This document shows, one piece after another, positions 22,234 through 33,792 of a stretch of 44,612 bases of DNA. The notes under the pieces are model-generated. The model was not told the DNA's origin, did not search any database, and worked only from the letters and a program-made list of their open reading frames with translations. This stretch comes from Pyrrhoderma lamaoense (taxonomy: Eukaryota; Basidiomycota; Agaricomycetes; Hymenochaetales; Hymenochaetaceae): assembly GCA_002794735.1 (NCBI GenBank), contig NBAZ01000056.1, positions 1 through 44,612 of the forward strand. Reading direction: 5' to 3'. Each line of letters begins with the position of its first letter. The first letter of the stretch is position 1. The position numbers were made by a program, and so were the translations under genes.

Positions 22234-24912
22234 ATGGAAAGGATTCACCCTCTTTCTAGTGTCTCTTCCAATGTTTTATCCCAACTGCAACACCTTGACC
22301 TCACGGAGTCGATTGATATGACAAATGCAACGCTCGTGGGCTGTGGGGCATTCAGTGATGTTTTTCGCTATCAAAGAACCACATGGAAAACTGCAAAAAA
22401 GCACATGGTGGCTATTAAGCGATTGCGACTTCATATGAGGGAGGACATTAAAACAGTAAATACTATATTTGGTACTCTGTTACTAGACTACTAACTTGTA
22501 CTGCTATAAGTTATTTGAAAAGGAGATTCTTGTCTGGTCAAATATTCGTCACAAAAACATTGTGCCACTCCTTGGTTACGCATTTGATGCTGGAACCAGC
22601 TACCCTCTTCTTATTTCAGAATGGATGGAAAATGGTTCTGCTTGGCAATATGTCACGAGTAATCCTGGTTGCGATACCATTGGTCTCGTGAGTCACTCCT
22701 TGTAGACTGTGTTGCTCATATAGCTCACAAGTTGTAATCACAGATTAACGACATCGCAAGGGGTCTCCTTTACTTGCACGACAACAATATAATTCACTCT
22801 GATTTGAAGACGGTGAGCTCGCTTCCAACATCAGAAACTTACATGAAGCTCATCACAACATAGGATAACGTCCTTGTCTCCTCGACGGGCGTTGCTATGA
22901 TATGCGACTTTGGTTTATCAAGAACAATTGCGTCGAGCTTGACGTTTGGACCAAAACAGTCTGAAGCGCTTAAAGGGACAATAAGATATCTAGCGCCCGA
23001 GCTCCTGTATACTTCTAACCAACAGCCGACTCATACCAAAGCTACTGATGTCTGGGCCTTTGGGATGATCATTTACGTGAGAGACTATACATTTTTGTCA
23101 CTACATCTATACTCATAGTAGTGTGCTACTAGGAGCTTGTATCCCGCGTTAGAGCCTATGCGGACAAATCAGAAATCCAAACCGCACTAGCAGTTTACTA
23201 CGGTGAACTCCCTTCTTTACAGAACTTCCACCAGAACTCCGTAGATATGTATGTAACCCAAGGCCTATGGGATATTTGTAAACTATGTTGGAAGCACCCT
23301 CCTGCGCAAAGAGTCGATATGATTACCGTACTCTACAAATTATCTCTATTATCAAACCCTATTCGTCCTGGTACCCCCGTCGTCGAGCGATCGAACTCAA
23401 TTTCTGTAGGGTCTCAGACTTCTGGGATAAGTCAGGTATCTCAAGATATTCCATTGTTTATGGTGGCTACGGATAAGAGATTGAGTACTCTTGGGAGTGA
23501 ACCTTCTATATACTCTACTCCAGATACTATGTCTAGCTCTGATAGTGGTCTGTTTTATACCTTATCCCATATACTGTTTTCTAACTACGATTCTCTCTTA
23601 TTTCTTCTGTAGAGTTTGTAAACTTGATGGATAGACCTGGTATAGGGAAGGATACGTGTACATATGGGGTCGTAAAACTAGCACTCAATCCTGAGGTGCG
23701 GTTCCGGAGGGTTAGAAATATAGTGCAAGCCGATGAAAGAAAATTTAAAACGTACGCTTCGATACACCCGTTCAATGTACTTCATCTGACTCGTCTAATA
23801 TAGAGATGTGCAATGCCTACGTTTCTCACCGAATGGGAAGCACTTAGCTATAGGTGTACAATATAGCGTAGAGGTACTCGATGGAAAATTACCAAACACA
23901 CTCTGGTTCGGCAAATATAGTCTTTATATTCAATATTCTCTCTGATATGAATGTATCAACCAGGTCTGGCCTACAATCTCAATTTGTCCCTTTCGCCGGT
24001 CCCAAATTTCGGGACGTTTGCTTTAGCCCAGATGGTCGGCATCTTGCAACCGCTGGTGGGGATAATCAAATCAGAGTAAGTTTTAATTTTCAACAGAAAT
24101 GAAAGATGAGCACTCAATATAATTTGACAGCTTTGGGAAATCGGCGACGAAAAAAGAAAAGCAAAAAAACGAAGGAAGCATGAGGACGTTCGGGCCGTCG
24201 CCTATTCCAATGATGGCAGATATTTAATCTCGGGTGGTCGTGGCCTCATCGTCAAGGATCTCGATTCAGAAGACGAAAAAATCTGCGCTCGTAACCAGAA
24301 GGTTTCGAGTCTTGCTGTTTCCAGGGATGGGTTACTCGTCGCCTATTCTAGTGGTTGCGTCATTCGAATTTATCATTTGGAAACTTTAACTATGATCGAA
24401 AGTCTCATGGAGCACTCGCTGGTGATGTCGCTTGCTTTTCTGCCCGATGGAAAGAGTATCATATGTGGTTGTTGCAATGGCATTCTAAGTAGATGGGATA
24501 TAAGTGTTGTTTCTGAAAACGTGGCACAAAGCAAAGCAAACTACAAAACGATGCCTTCTGTCAATGATTTGGGGAAACACATCTCTCAAGGATACTCTCT
24601 ACAAGGCAGTTACAGGGTTCAACTTTACAAAGGATTGATTGGTACCATTAGTTCCGTATCGGTTAGCACTGATGGCCTCTGGATTCTAGGCGCGTCTTGG
24701 GATCGAATCGTTTTTTACGATCGAGAATCTGGAGAGGAACAATTTCGCTTGAGTATATTAGAAGGCGGTGTAAAATCTGTTGCTTTCCATCCGGAAGGTG
24801 GTCTGTTTGCAATAGCTTCGGGTCCATATGTATTTTATTGTGAGTTTCTTCGATGCTGTGTGTATGAATATTTTGCTTATATGCTTGCCAAGGGGAATAT
24901 GAGATAGCCTGA
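22234..24912 (+). CDS. Protein kinase-WD40 propeller fusion, gene 2
   Basis: Ten exons with consistent phases: 22234-22455, 22511-22687, 22744-22812, 22864-23076, 23133-23547, 23613-23751, 23804-23905, 23964-24075, 24131-24839 and 24893-24912; about 725 aa. The ATG at 22234 (MERIHPLSS) is preferred to an in-frame TTG upstream. Kinase elements: GCGAFSDV, VAIK with Lys62, HSDLKTDN with Asp153, DFG with Asp171 and a normal APE. It is non-RD, as in gene 1. After a Ser-rich linker (about 300-380) come WD blades such as VQCLRFSPNGKHLAIG and VCFSPDGRHLATAGG. The short last exon gives ...FYWEYEIA. The first four introns sit at the same places as in gene 1, all phase 0; the propeller introns differ more. 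It is a likely signalling protein with unknown ligand and substrate. Confidence 0.87.
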
Positions 24913-25991
24913 TGTTTGGACGGTTGCATCGGTATTATCGAAGCGTTGGGTACGGTGGCGAAAGGCTCCAGGGATGAAAGTCTCTTTGTACATATTTATC
25001 AGTAGTTTTATCTATTCCATATTTGTATTCCTAATATTCTTTGCTTTGATTTTGTGAACTATAGTATAGCTAGTCATCTCGATAAATTTGAATGCTAAGA
25101 TCAATCAAATATGTGGTTAGCACCACTTTATTTATATCAAGGTTTATGCTATTACTCAATTAGTGGGAGGAGTCATTTTGTGAAGCAAACTCAGTGACGT
25201 ATATGGATGCCGCAAGATTAAATATGATCCTCATGTTCTGATGAAGTATCACTTTGAATGGATGGTGAGAATTATTAGCCCTCGAGGCAGATAACTGGCG
25301 GGAGTTGTCGTATATTATGTGATAATCAAAGTATATCTCTGACAATACGGTAGGGGAGGCTTGATGTTAATTATTGGAGGCGCACCATACTACCATACCC
25401 AAGAAAATCGACCCGATCTTACTCACGATATTTACCCGGATGCTTCCCCAAAAATCGAAGTCGTATTTGGTGGTCACTAGCAGGAGTGATAATGTTATTT
25501 ATTCAGCTCTGGTTACAGTTACCTCTACATTATGTACGTGTATATATGCACATGGAAGTGTTGATTGTCTTACTTTGTAGCTTTTGTACCTAGTTTCTTT
25601 TTTTTTACTCTCATCAGTTCCCTTGGGATTGTTATTGTGCTTATACAGACTTTTTTCATCTACATACAATCAGTGCAGACAATAATGTAACAGGTATAAA
25701 AGTAGAAATTCCCGGACGCAGGTGAGAACGATAGGCAAAGGCGGCGCAAACGAAGTGATGAAAGTTATAGGGACCGCCGAGAATGTACATCTATTGCATC
25801 GAGACTGTCCAGATCGGCTCTATCCTCCCTTATTAGGTAGGGAAAATGTTTGTAAGCTAGTTCAGAATGTTGACATAAAAGCCACTGTTGGCGTCCCAGC
25901 TTGAGCATCCCCTTTCACTCTTTTGCTTTTACTTCTATTACTATATTCATACACCACCACATTCCTTTTTTACTACTTTATTATCAGAAAA
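24913..25991. other. Intergenic region, nothing recognised
   Basis: About 1.1 kb of AT-rich DNA. Short open frames (for example 25722-25904) show no domain and lack flanking splice logic. Confidence 0.45.
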
Positions 25992-26655
25992 ATGGCACTC
26001 AAAATGATCTCTCGTAAAATTGTCATGATGCTTGGGGATGTCATCAATGACAAGAGTATTCACGATGCAGTCTATATGCTCCAAGTCCACGAGAACCTGG
26101 AAGAAGTACCTGTTCAGAAGGACTCACCTCTTGCTAAGCTCCTAGACGCCTTGACGAAGGAATATGCGGTGGAGAGGAAAGTGACACGGACAGTGAAAAA
26201 CAAAGCACCTTGTCGATACTGTAAGAAAAACAAGAAAAGGGTAACATGTTTTTTTCAAATATTGTTAGTGTCCTTGTTAACAGTAGTGGTTGTACTCCAA
26301 TAGTGTATATGGGATGAAAAGGATATTCTGTGCATGTTATGTAAATCAAAGGGAGCGCTCTCCTGTTCGGTAAGTCATGGAAGATAGTATTTTACAATCC
26401 ACTATAATATTCCCCTCCAGGAGATGATACAACGTACGAGCTCTGGAAGCTCTTCCTCTGATGCCGCTCAATCGTCTTCCGACATATATCAAAACAGCTT
26501 AAGCAGGTGAGATCCTTTGATTTAACTATATAGTATATGCATCTAAAATTCGCCTTTTCTTAACCAGCCAATTCACCCCTTCTGACGGCATTTTATTCGA
26601 CATACCCTTCCAGGGCGTACTACCCTTCTCCTCCAATTATTTTGTAGGTTTGTGA
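25992..26655 (+). CDS. Small Zn2Cys6-like binuclear-cluster protein
   Basis: Four exons: 25992-26240, 26304-26369, 26421-26506 and 26568-26655; 162 aa, phases consistent. Cys74, 77, 84, 93, 96 and 104 give C-x2-C-x6-C-x8-C-x2-C-x7-C, which matches the fungal Zn(II)2Cys6 DNA-binding cluster, with the usual basic loop (CRYCKKNKKR). An intron falls just before the third Cys. The N-terminal half is helical-looking (LAKLLDALTKEYAVERK), and a Ser-rich tail follows the cluster. It lacks the large activation or middle-homology region of normal transcription factors. It may be a mini-regulator, a truncated derivative, or another zinc-binding protein. No neighbour indicates its target. Confidence 0.7.
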
Positions 26656-28226
26656 TCCCAGATTGAAATGTCTTCCTTTCGCGTAAACTTCTCTCCTTTA
26701 TCTTCCTTTACATTGGACATTTTGGCTCGCCTCGCGAGTATATGATAGTAATATTGTACCTACTAATTAGTCTAGTACTTCTTCTGAAGAACTATTCACT
26801 AGACTACGCTCTAGGGTGTTTATCTTCTCTAGTTTCACCCCTTGGTTTCTTCTTAAGCTCTTGTTTAGTATAATCTTGATACGCATTAGGGGAACGATTA
26901 GTATTTGAAGTATTTGCAGGAGAAAGAGAACAGCAAATTATTGCAGTGAGATCGCAAAAACTTGAGAAAGGGAGGCTTTTTCTTGGTAGCGAGAGGTTAG
27001 GATAATCAATACTATCAACAGAAAGTATATATATATAGTTGAACCAGGTAAAAAATATGTTATCAACATAGTTAACTTATCGTGACGTGTAGTAGTGTGT
27101 AAGACATATAGAAATATAAAGGCATAGCGGAGATGAACTTTTCGTCGCCCATTTGGACTAGTACAGTACCAAGATGTATTCCACAGTGTGCTAAAGACGA
27201 ACACGTAGTCAACCCAGACCGTTCTTGATTATCATAATAAGAAGTAAAACAATGCCTCGTAATGAGAGCCCCAAATCAAAATTGGAGATACCCCAGGGAT
27301 AGAATAGGAAATCAAGGTAAGGCGCACTTCTCATGGGCCTTGTTTGAGATTGACGTACTTAATCTGATATGCGTTACATACACATGTCTCTGGGGACACA
27401 GCTTTCTTGTACTTGGTAGTAGTACAAAGCCCAATCCAACAGTCCCGTGATATAGCGGGACAATATATCACTACAATGAAAATTTGCAACATAGCCTAAA
27501 GTTGTTAAGTCATCCTATCAGCCCATTTTGAGACTATATTGTTATACTAATACATTTTCAGCTCTTTCAAGGTCTCCATGAATCATGATTGTAGGTCATA
27601 TGTTCTTGTTGACAAAGACTAAATATTGAGGTCCGCACAGTTGTGGCACGTAGAATTCTCCGTTATACTTGGAGATAGCTTGTTTGGAAGAGCTTTCTTG
27701 TAGTCAACCAAAAGAATCCTAGAAGTGGCTGTCTTTGCTTCTTAAGAAGGCAACAGCCTTCTACTTGTAGTGAAGAACGCGCTTACAACCGGTTTACAAC
27801 AGAAATTTCATCACATGCGTTCTTTTGTCTTCGGGAGTCTGTTGACCAGTAGAGCATCGGTTATCCCGGTTCATCGAAGTGATATAACATTATCCGTATT
27901 CTGCACAACAAGGGTCAATCTTTAACAGATGTTATTGTCTTCAAGAGAATCCAAGAAGACAAGTTTAGTTTCTGAATGTGAGCATAAATATCCAAATATG
28001 GTGTCCAGCCACTTAGCAATGCAAACTATGATCTTATTACGTTAATAATGATAAATGTGGCTTGCGTGGGAAGTGCATCAATCCGTCAAGCTACCAACAG
28101 ATGTTACTGATGTAGATATTTACTATCTAATGAGACTGCACGTTGAAGCATCGTGTAGCTATACCTCACTGCCCTCTTACTTTACTTTCTAGCTTCTGTA
28201 CGCATCAGTCCATCTCTGAGTGTCCG
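26656..28226. other. Intergenic region upstream of the P cluster
   Basis: About 1.6 kb with no credible coding frame. I looked for a copy of the Asn-rich exons found upstream in P2-P4 and did not see one. Confidence 0.45.
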
Positions 28227-29942
28227 ATGTCTTCCTCAGGAGAAATTGCAATTACAGTGACACTCGACTCTCAAACAGGCGACAGTCTCAGCGTCAAAAT
28301 TCCATATTATCTCGTCTCCGCATCCTCAGTGAGTAGAAAGGCTACCAGCCCATCATCTGTCTCCATTGCTATTGGTGGTGTCGGAATCACTGTATCTACG
28401 AATGGCAACATTGCGATCGGAGATAGACCTCGGGTCCCCCCATTAACGTCCTCATCTGCAGCCAACACCAGGTCCACAGATGGTATGATCGATGCTTCTG
28501 GATATGTCACCGAGAATGATAGATGGGAGACCTGCTCTGAAAGGAGTCTACCCTCGATTTCACGTAAAGTACACAAAAGGAAAGGGAGGACCGACTGTAG
28601 TACACCGGCTTCCGTTGATCGCAGCGATGTAGAAGAGGTAGAAGATAATAGGGCTTTCGAAGATGGTGATGATGGAGTTAGAAAGAAAATTCGCTTGCAG
28701 AGTATGCAACTGGACGATGAACCTAGAACAAAAACGGAGGAAACAGTCCAGAACGCGGTCATCCCACAGGATTCATATAAAAGGGTTTCATCAAGCATTG
28801 CCTTTTATGATAAGGCGGATACATCGCGCGGCTGTGCTGATGTAACAGTAGAGAATCCGAGAGCTATTGATGCTGCTGGATCCAGAGGTTTGGTTAGTTC
28901 TGACTTTCGGTGGTAGAAGCTCGATTAACAACTTCAGAAAAGTATAGCGATGTCTTACGTATGACTCGTAATAGCAGCCAAGGAGGGGAGCAGATCCAAC
29001 AAAATCGTCAAGGAGGACTTACTCATGGACCCGCGATAATGGGTAGTACTATCAGAGAAGGTTGCGAGATTGTTGGAAAAGAACATAATGTCGGCATAGC
29101 ACTACCACCATCTCCTCAATCTATTACTACGCATGATGCCACTGGAGAGGCGTCCTTAAGCGTGGTTAGAGAAGACTTGCTTAGGAGTGTCTTGGTATGT
29201 CTAATTACAATTCAATCTTGATAGCCGATAATAACTATACTATGCTTGGTAGGAGGTACCAAACCCTATTGAGGATGATGTCAGATTGCTTCAGGCTTTT
29301 ATACGAAAACAGCCTTTCATGGAGGATAGCCATTATCAGGTAGTTACAAGAGGGAGAAAAATAGGAATATTCACTTCTAGGTAAGTCGAAGAGATAATCA
29401 GGCTTATAGACTAATCTTATCACCTTCCAAAGTACTGTTGCCAGGGAATGTGTGGATGGTGTCCCTAATAATTTCCGAAAGGGGGTTACAGGGCTCGATA
29501 AAGCACTATCTTGTTTTCTCTTATCGCAACGAGAGGTCATTCCAGACTTGAAAAAGATCTCAAAAAATGTACAACCGGCCACTAGCAGGGCACAGTCATT
29601 AATTACTTCAACAGGAACAATTCCGACGATTCACACTGGTAGCGATATTGGACATAACAATGTTTTTCGGCTGCTAGATGAGCGCATACGGTACCACCGT
29701 GGGGATCACATTGATCGCTACTATGTCGTAGCTGTAGGGCGAGAGCCTGGTATATATATCAAAAAGTATGTAACAGATATAATGACTCGGTATCTTGTAA
29801 TTAACGTTTGATCAGAGAGGACTTCAATAAACGCATCAATGGTATCTCAAGTAACTGTGGAAAAGTATTTAATACGCGTACAAGTGCAGAAATGTGGTAT
29901 TTCGATAAATTAAGTAAGGGAGAAGTTGAAACTCGAATGTAG
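28227..29942 (+). CDS. P1: central beta block plus paired RNase H1 N-terminal-like domains
   Basis: First member of a four-gene family. Model: 28227-28887, 28938-29194, 29253-29380, 29433-29765 and 29816-29942; about 501 aa. The first donor (GTTTGG) is the least certain point. The start at MSSSGEIAITVTL opens directly into the central block (VTLDSQTGDSLSVKIPYYL, then SVSIAIGGVGITVS). A long acidic and basic linker follows. The C-terminal part has two domains resembling the RNase H1 hybrid-binding (viroplasmin-like) fold: HYQVVTRGRKIGIFTS and YYVVAVGREPGIYIKK, each followed by a Cys/aromatic-containing helix region. Exons of 128 and 333 nt match P2 exactly in length. There is no Asn-rich N-terminus. 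Function is unknown; nucleic-acid binding is an inference from the fold similarity. Confidence 0.7.
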
Positions 29943-32900
29943 CTTCCGTATATAGTGTTAGGTAGAAAAGTCAGAGGACTTCGGTTGATATTTTGTAACA
30001 ATAAATGAGTGCGTAATGTATACGAATCGTGGTTATTATATCATATGTCTTGCAGGGACACTGCTGCTGTATACTCGATGACTCGCTCTAGATTGGGTTG
30101 TACCTTATTGATATACTGTATCTTCCGTGGAAGGCTCAAAGCTAGTGCTTGGGTTATCAAGGCAGCTTTCGATGGTCGTTCATAGGCCTTTTTATACAAG
30201 GGATAATTATACCTTAATGGTATACGGAGATTTACATGTACATGGACGCTATCTCTACTTGATCATCTTCATTGTCGACTTGTTTATGATAGACTAGACT
30301 CCGATTTCTATATAGCTATATTTAAATCTATGTATGTTACACTCTATACAATGAAGGATCCCTCACCATTTTTCCCTCTTGAAAATAGCACATTTTTCGT
30401 TACCGGAGCACGTATCTTCATAATTCCTCAAGCTGGTGTAGGATCAAGTAAGTAGATAGCCGGTCGTAGTGCTTTTATAATGCACTGTGTAACTCGCGCG
30501 GAAAGTCCATTACTACTACTCGGCCGCGCGCCTGGTCCACTTCTCTTACTATTTAGCTTCACTTTCTACTTTGACTCGAGGGCAGGGTTCATTTATATGA
30601 CCCCCTCGTTTCTGATAGCTTAAACCTTTCGTCCAGTGGCATATAGCCACATGGACGCCATGCTTTCCTTATTATCTACCCTTTATCTCGCGTTTTGATA
30701 TATAAGAGTGCAGACTTGAGGCTGTAGTTAAACAGTCAATTCTCAGTTGATTCCTTTCAGTCTATTCCTTACACTCTACCCCCCTCCGAGTAGCTCTCTG
30801 TTAGTCGCCTGTACTCTTTATCTACTACTCTGCTGCTTTTTTAGGCTGCTCGGACGCGCTTGTAACGCTCTGACCGTACTGTGAGTCGGCCAGGCGGACT
30901 GAAATACATACACTTTTATTTCAAACTACAGCCTCGGTCGAGGCTCTGTTCTATAAGTTTCTACTGCTTTTACTGGTCTGTGAAGCCTCAGCTTGCCCCA
31001 AGGTCTCTATCAATCTCTACACTCCGGCCGAAGTCGAGTATCTCGCTTTTTAGCCCTCAAAACTGAGCCAGAGCAACGTGTCTGGTGTAGGCAGACTCTA
31101 AGCCCCAAGTCCTCACCACTTGAATACGACTCAAAGGTCCAACCCTGACCTAACGTTGAGTTTTCATTGAATAACACCAGTTTGTATAGATGATTGTGGT
31201 TATTGCTTATTACCTACCTTCATACATACATATGTGAAGTATATTATGTAAGAAAAAAACTATGAATATGCGTAGATTGACCTCCATATTCGGTAAACTG
31301 ACCTGACTGATTGCATAAACTTGATAATGAAGGTTCAGTTTAGTGATAATTATTATAATATGGTTCTGACGATGTAACTTTCATTACTAAGTAATCTACT
31401 TTCTATGAGAGAAAACTGGAGTTTACTTGTTTATAAAACCTTTTTATTAGGCTTTTATTAAAAATTACATAATTTACACGAGGGCTTAGAAGGTTTTTAT
31501 GTCCTTCCAAGTTTAGAACCGGCGGCAACTCATTAAAATATGCAAAGCCCCAAACAAAGTATACATGGCCCTCACATCATTGAGGGTGCGTAACATACAT
31601 CCTTGAGCACAAGTGGGCCTATAGGCACTGAGTTGTGACGTCATAAGGCATCTTCAGTCCGGGATGCAAAGGGAATACTATAATACCATTATACTACTGG
31701 GACCAGAGATGTACCAGTGCTTACTTCAATTGAAATCGAATAACTGGTAGTAGTTGAACTATCTTTTTAGCTGCCAACAGATAACAGAATAGCAAAAAAT
31801 CTCCGAAGATGTATAATATTGGGGTACTTACAAAGTAAAAGAGTCTGAGAGTAGTGTAAAGGTTGCTACATAGAGAGTGCGAAATCGGGTATTTTTCTCG
31901 GATAAACTTGTTTTTTTGAGTTTACAATGAAGGAATCAGAACTTCTTCTGCATTCACTTACCACTTCTATACTATATTGTATATTATTGAAATTGATGAC
32001 TTCATCAATTTCCTAAGCGAACCAGATGATCCATAGAAAAGCTTAGGCTTTAGGCTACTCCCGTCCCAATGGACCACTACAAAGAAAAGAACACGAGGCT
32101 AGCACGATTTATTAATTTCCATAAATACACCCATTATAATCCATATTTTCACTCCTTATCAGCCTGATTTTCGTTATTTTCCGATGCGCGCTAGGATAGG
32201 CTTCCAAGTCAATGCATCAAAAGCAGTACAGTATCTGTTATAAGGATCTTCGGATCCAAAGTCATGTATAACATGCACAATTACCCGTGTAAATTATGAG
32301 TATCACCAACGTCTTGACGCCTCGCGCTCAACACGACCTGATACTCAATGATGTACATGTACATGTTGAATCATCGCCGGATATTGCATTGGATTGTGCT
32401 GTGCGTACGTGAAGCTGCTATAGATCTATGCAAATACATCACTTCTTCGATATAATGGTATACGTGTGATTCTTCTTAAACTATTTCTTATACTAGAAAA
32501 AGATACTAGTAATAGACTACTAAGTAACACTAATTAAGCTCATTCTCGGGAATTGTCGTGGTGTGTAATTCGAAATAAGTGCAGAGCCGCTCATAATAAC
32601 GTTTAGAATGTGGGTAATTAGGAACGAAACACCATACGGATCAATGAACCCGGGGAGGAGCGCCGTGCTGTTTACCCCACGAAGCATGCAACGATCAAGT
32701 AGTCAGCATGTAATGCACATATAACCAAGACCCTCTTCAGCCGGATCTGAGTAAAACTTTATGATTATGCTGTTGCTATCTGCTATCTAAGGAGGGCATC
32801 ACAATCATGTGACTTTGGCTAGTTATTCACACCTACAGCTGGGTATAAGATGGTGAATCTACTAGTGATAGGGCTCGATATCAACACAAGGGTCGTTGAA

Positions 32901-33792
32901 ACAGTCCGAGACTGAACCACCGCGAGAACCTTGAATTACGGGTGGTAGGAGAGCGCGTCGGAGCTTGGTATGATTCTTGAGTTCCCTGACATTCAGATCA
33001 ACCTTATTATTATACGAGACACACATGTTGAGAAGAAAAGCTCCCCGATAACCCCTACGTCCTACGTAAGGATACTTTAAGATAGCACATCCGATCCAAT
33101 GGGAGACAAAGTCGATGAATGCGCGCCTAAAGGCAATTGAGACTCGGGCTTTTTATACATTTAAGCTTCCATAAGACTGACCTGAACTATCCTAAATCAG
33201 GCTCAGGTAAATGCAGCGTTATTAGAGAGGTGAGGAGCTACAAAGAAGTAAGCACCAGCTACGTCCCTCAGAATCATTCACCTTTGAATGGTGCTGGAAC
33301 GAATCCGGTGTTTCTGGGATGCATTACGAGTCATCCCGCTGAGTGAATGGCCTGACCTCATGTTTTCTTGGAATCGCACATAACCTTACCCTTTAAGTCT
33401 GATGAAAGCATTGAACTCTTATATCAAATTAAGCGCCATTCTCCAGAACAAAAGCTTTGAATATAGTTCAATGGCTGGGGGAGATTCTGCGCCTGATTCC
33501 CAGGGAAAGTACCTCATACTTGATCCCAAATCAGTAATCGCCTGAGTTCTTGAGATTCGGAGCTTATCCAAAGCTCTAAATTTGAGTAGGAGCTCGAGGA
33601 ATACATCGTGTACTTGGTTCCCCTTTAGGCTACAGCTTTATGCCTTTTTTCTGTGATCAACATCGAGAAGACTGTCACAACTTAGAACTATAAATTGACC
33701 TCCTCGTCTTATCGAAAACTCCATTAATCACCTTTGTCTTGTTATATCAAGCTCTTATACACTTCATCGCATTACTTTGACTGTCCTTCATC
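29943..33792. other. Largest gene-poor gap (3.85 kb)
   Basis: Mostly AT-rich DNA. A 34-codon frame at 30351 (MKDPSPFFPLENSTFFVTG) ends near a GTAAGT and could be a first exon, but no partner is found. From about 30540 to 31140 the sequence is pyrimidine-rich and more GC-rich than its flanks, possibly an old mobile-element fragment. I find no terminal repeats or transposase. Confidence 0.4.
33476..33505 (+). promoter_or_regulatory. Upstream element shared by P2 and P3
   Basis: The string GGAGATTCTGCGCCTGATTC lies about 310 bp before the P2 start. A close match occurs about 340 bp before P3 (37081). It may be a conserved promoter element or simply duplicated flank. Confidence 0.35.

Noticed and set aside
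28307..28798. Long minus-strand frame opposite P1
   Set aside because: It is the antisense of the P1 first exon; codon pattern, paralogues and splicing support the + strand.
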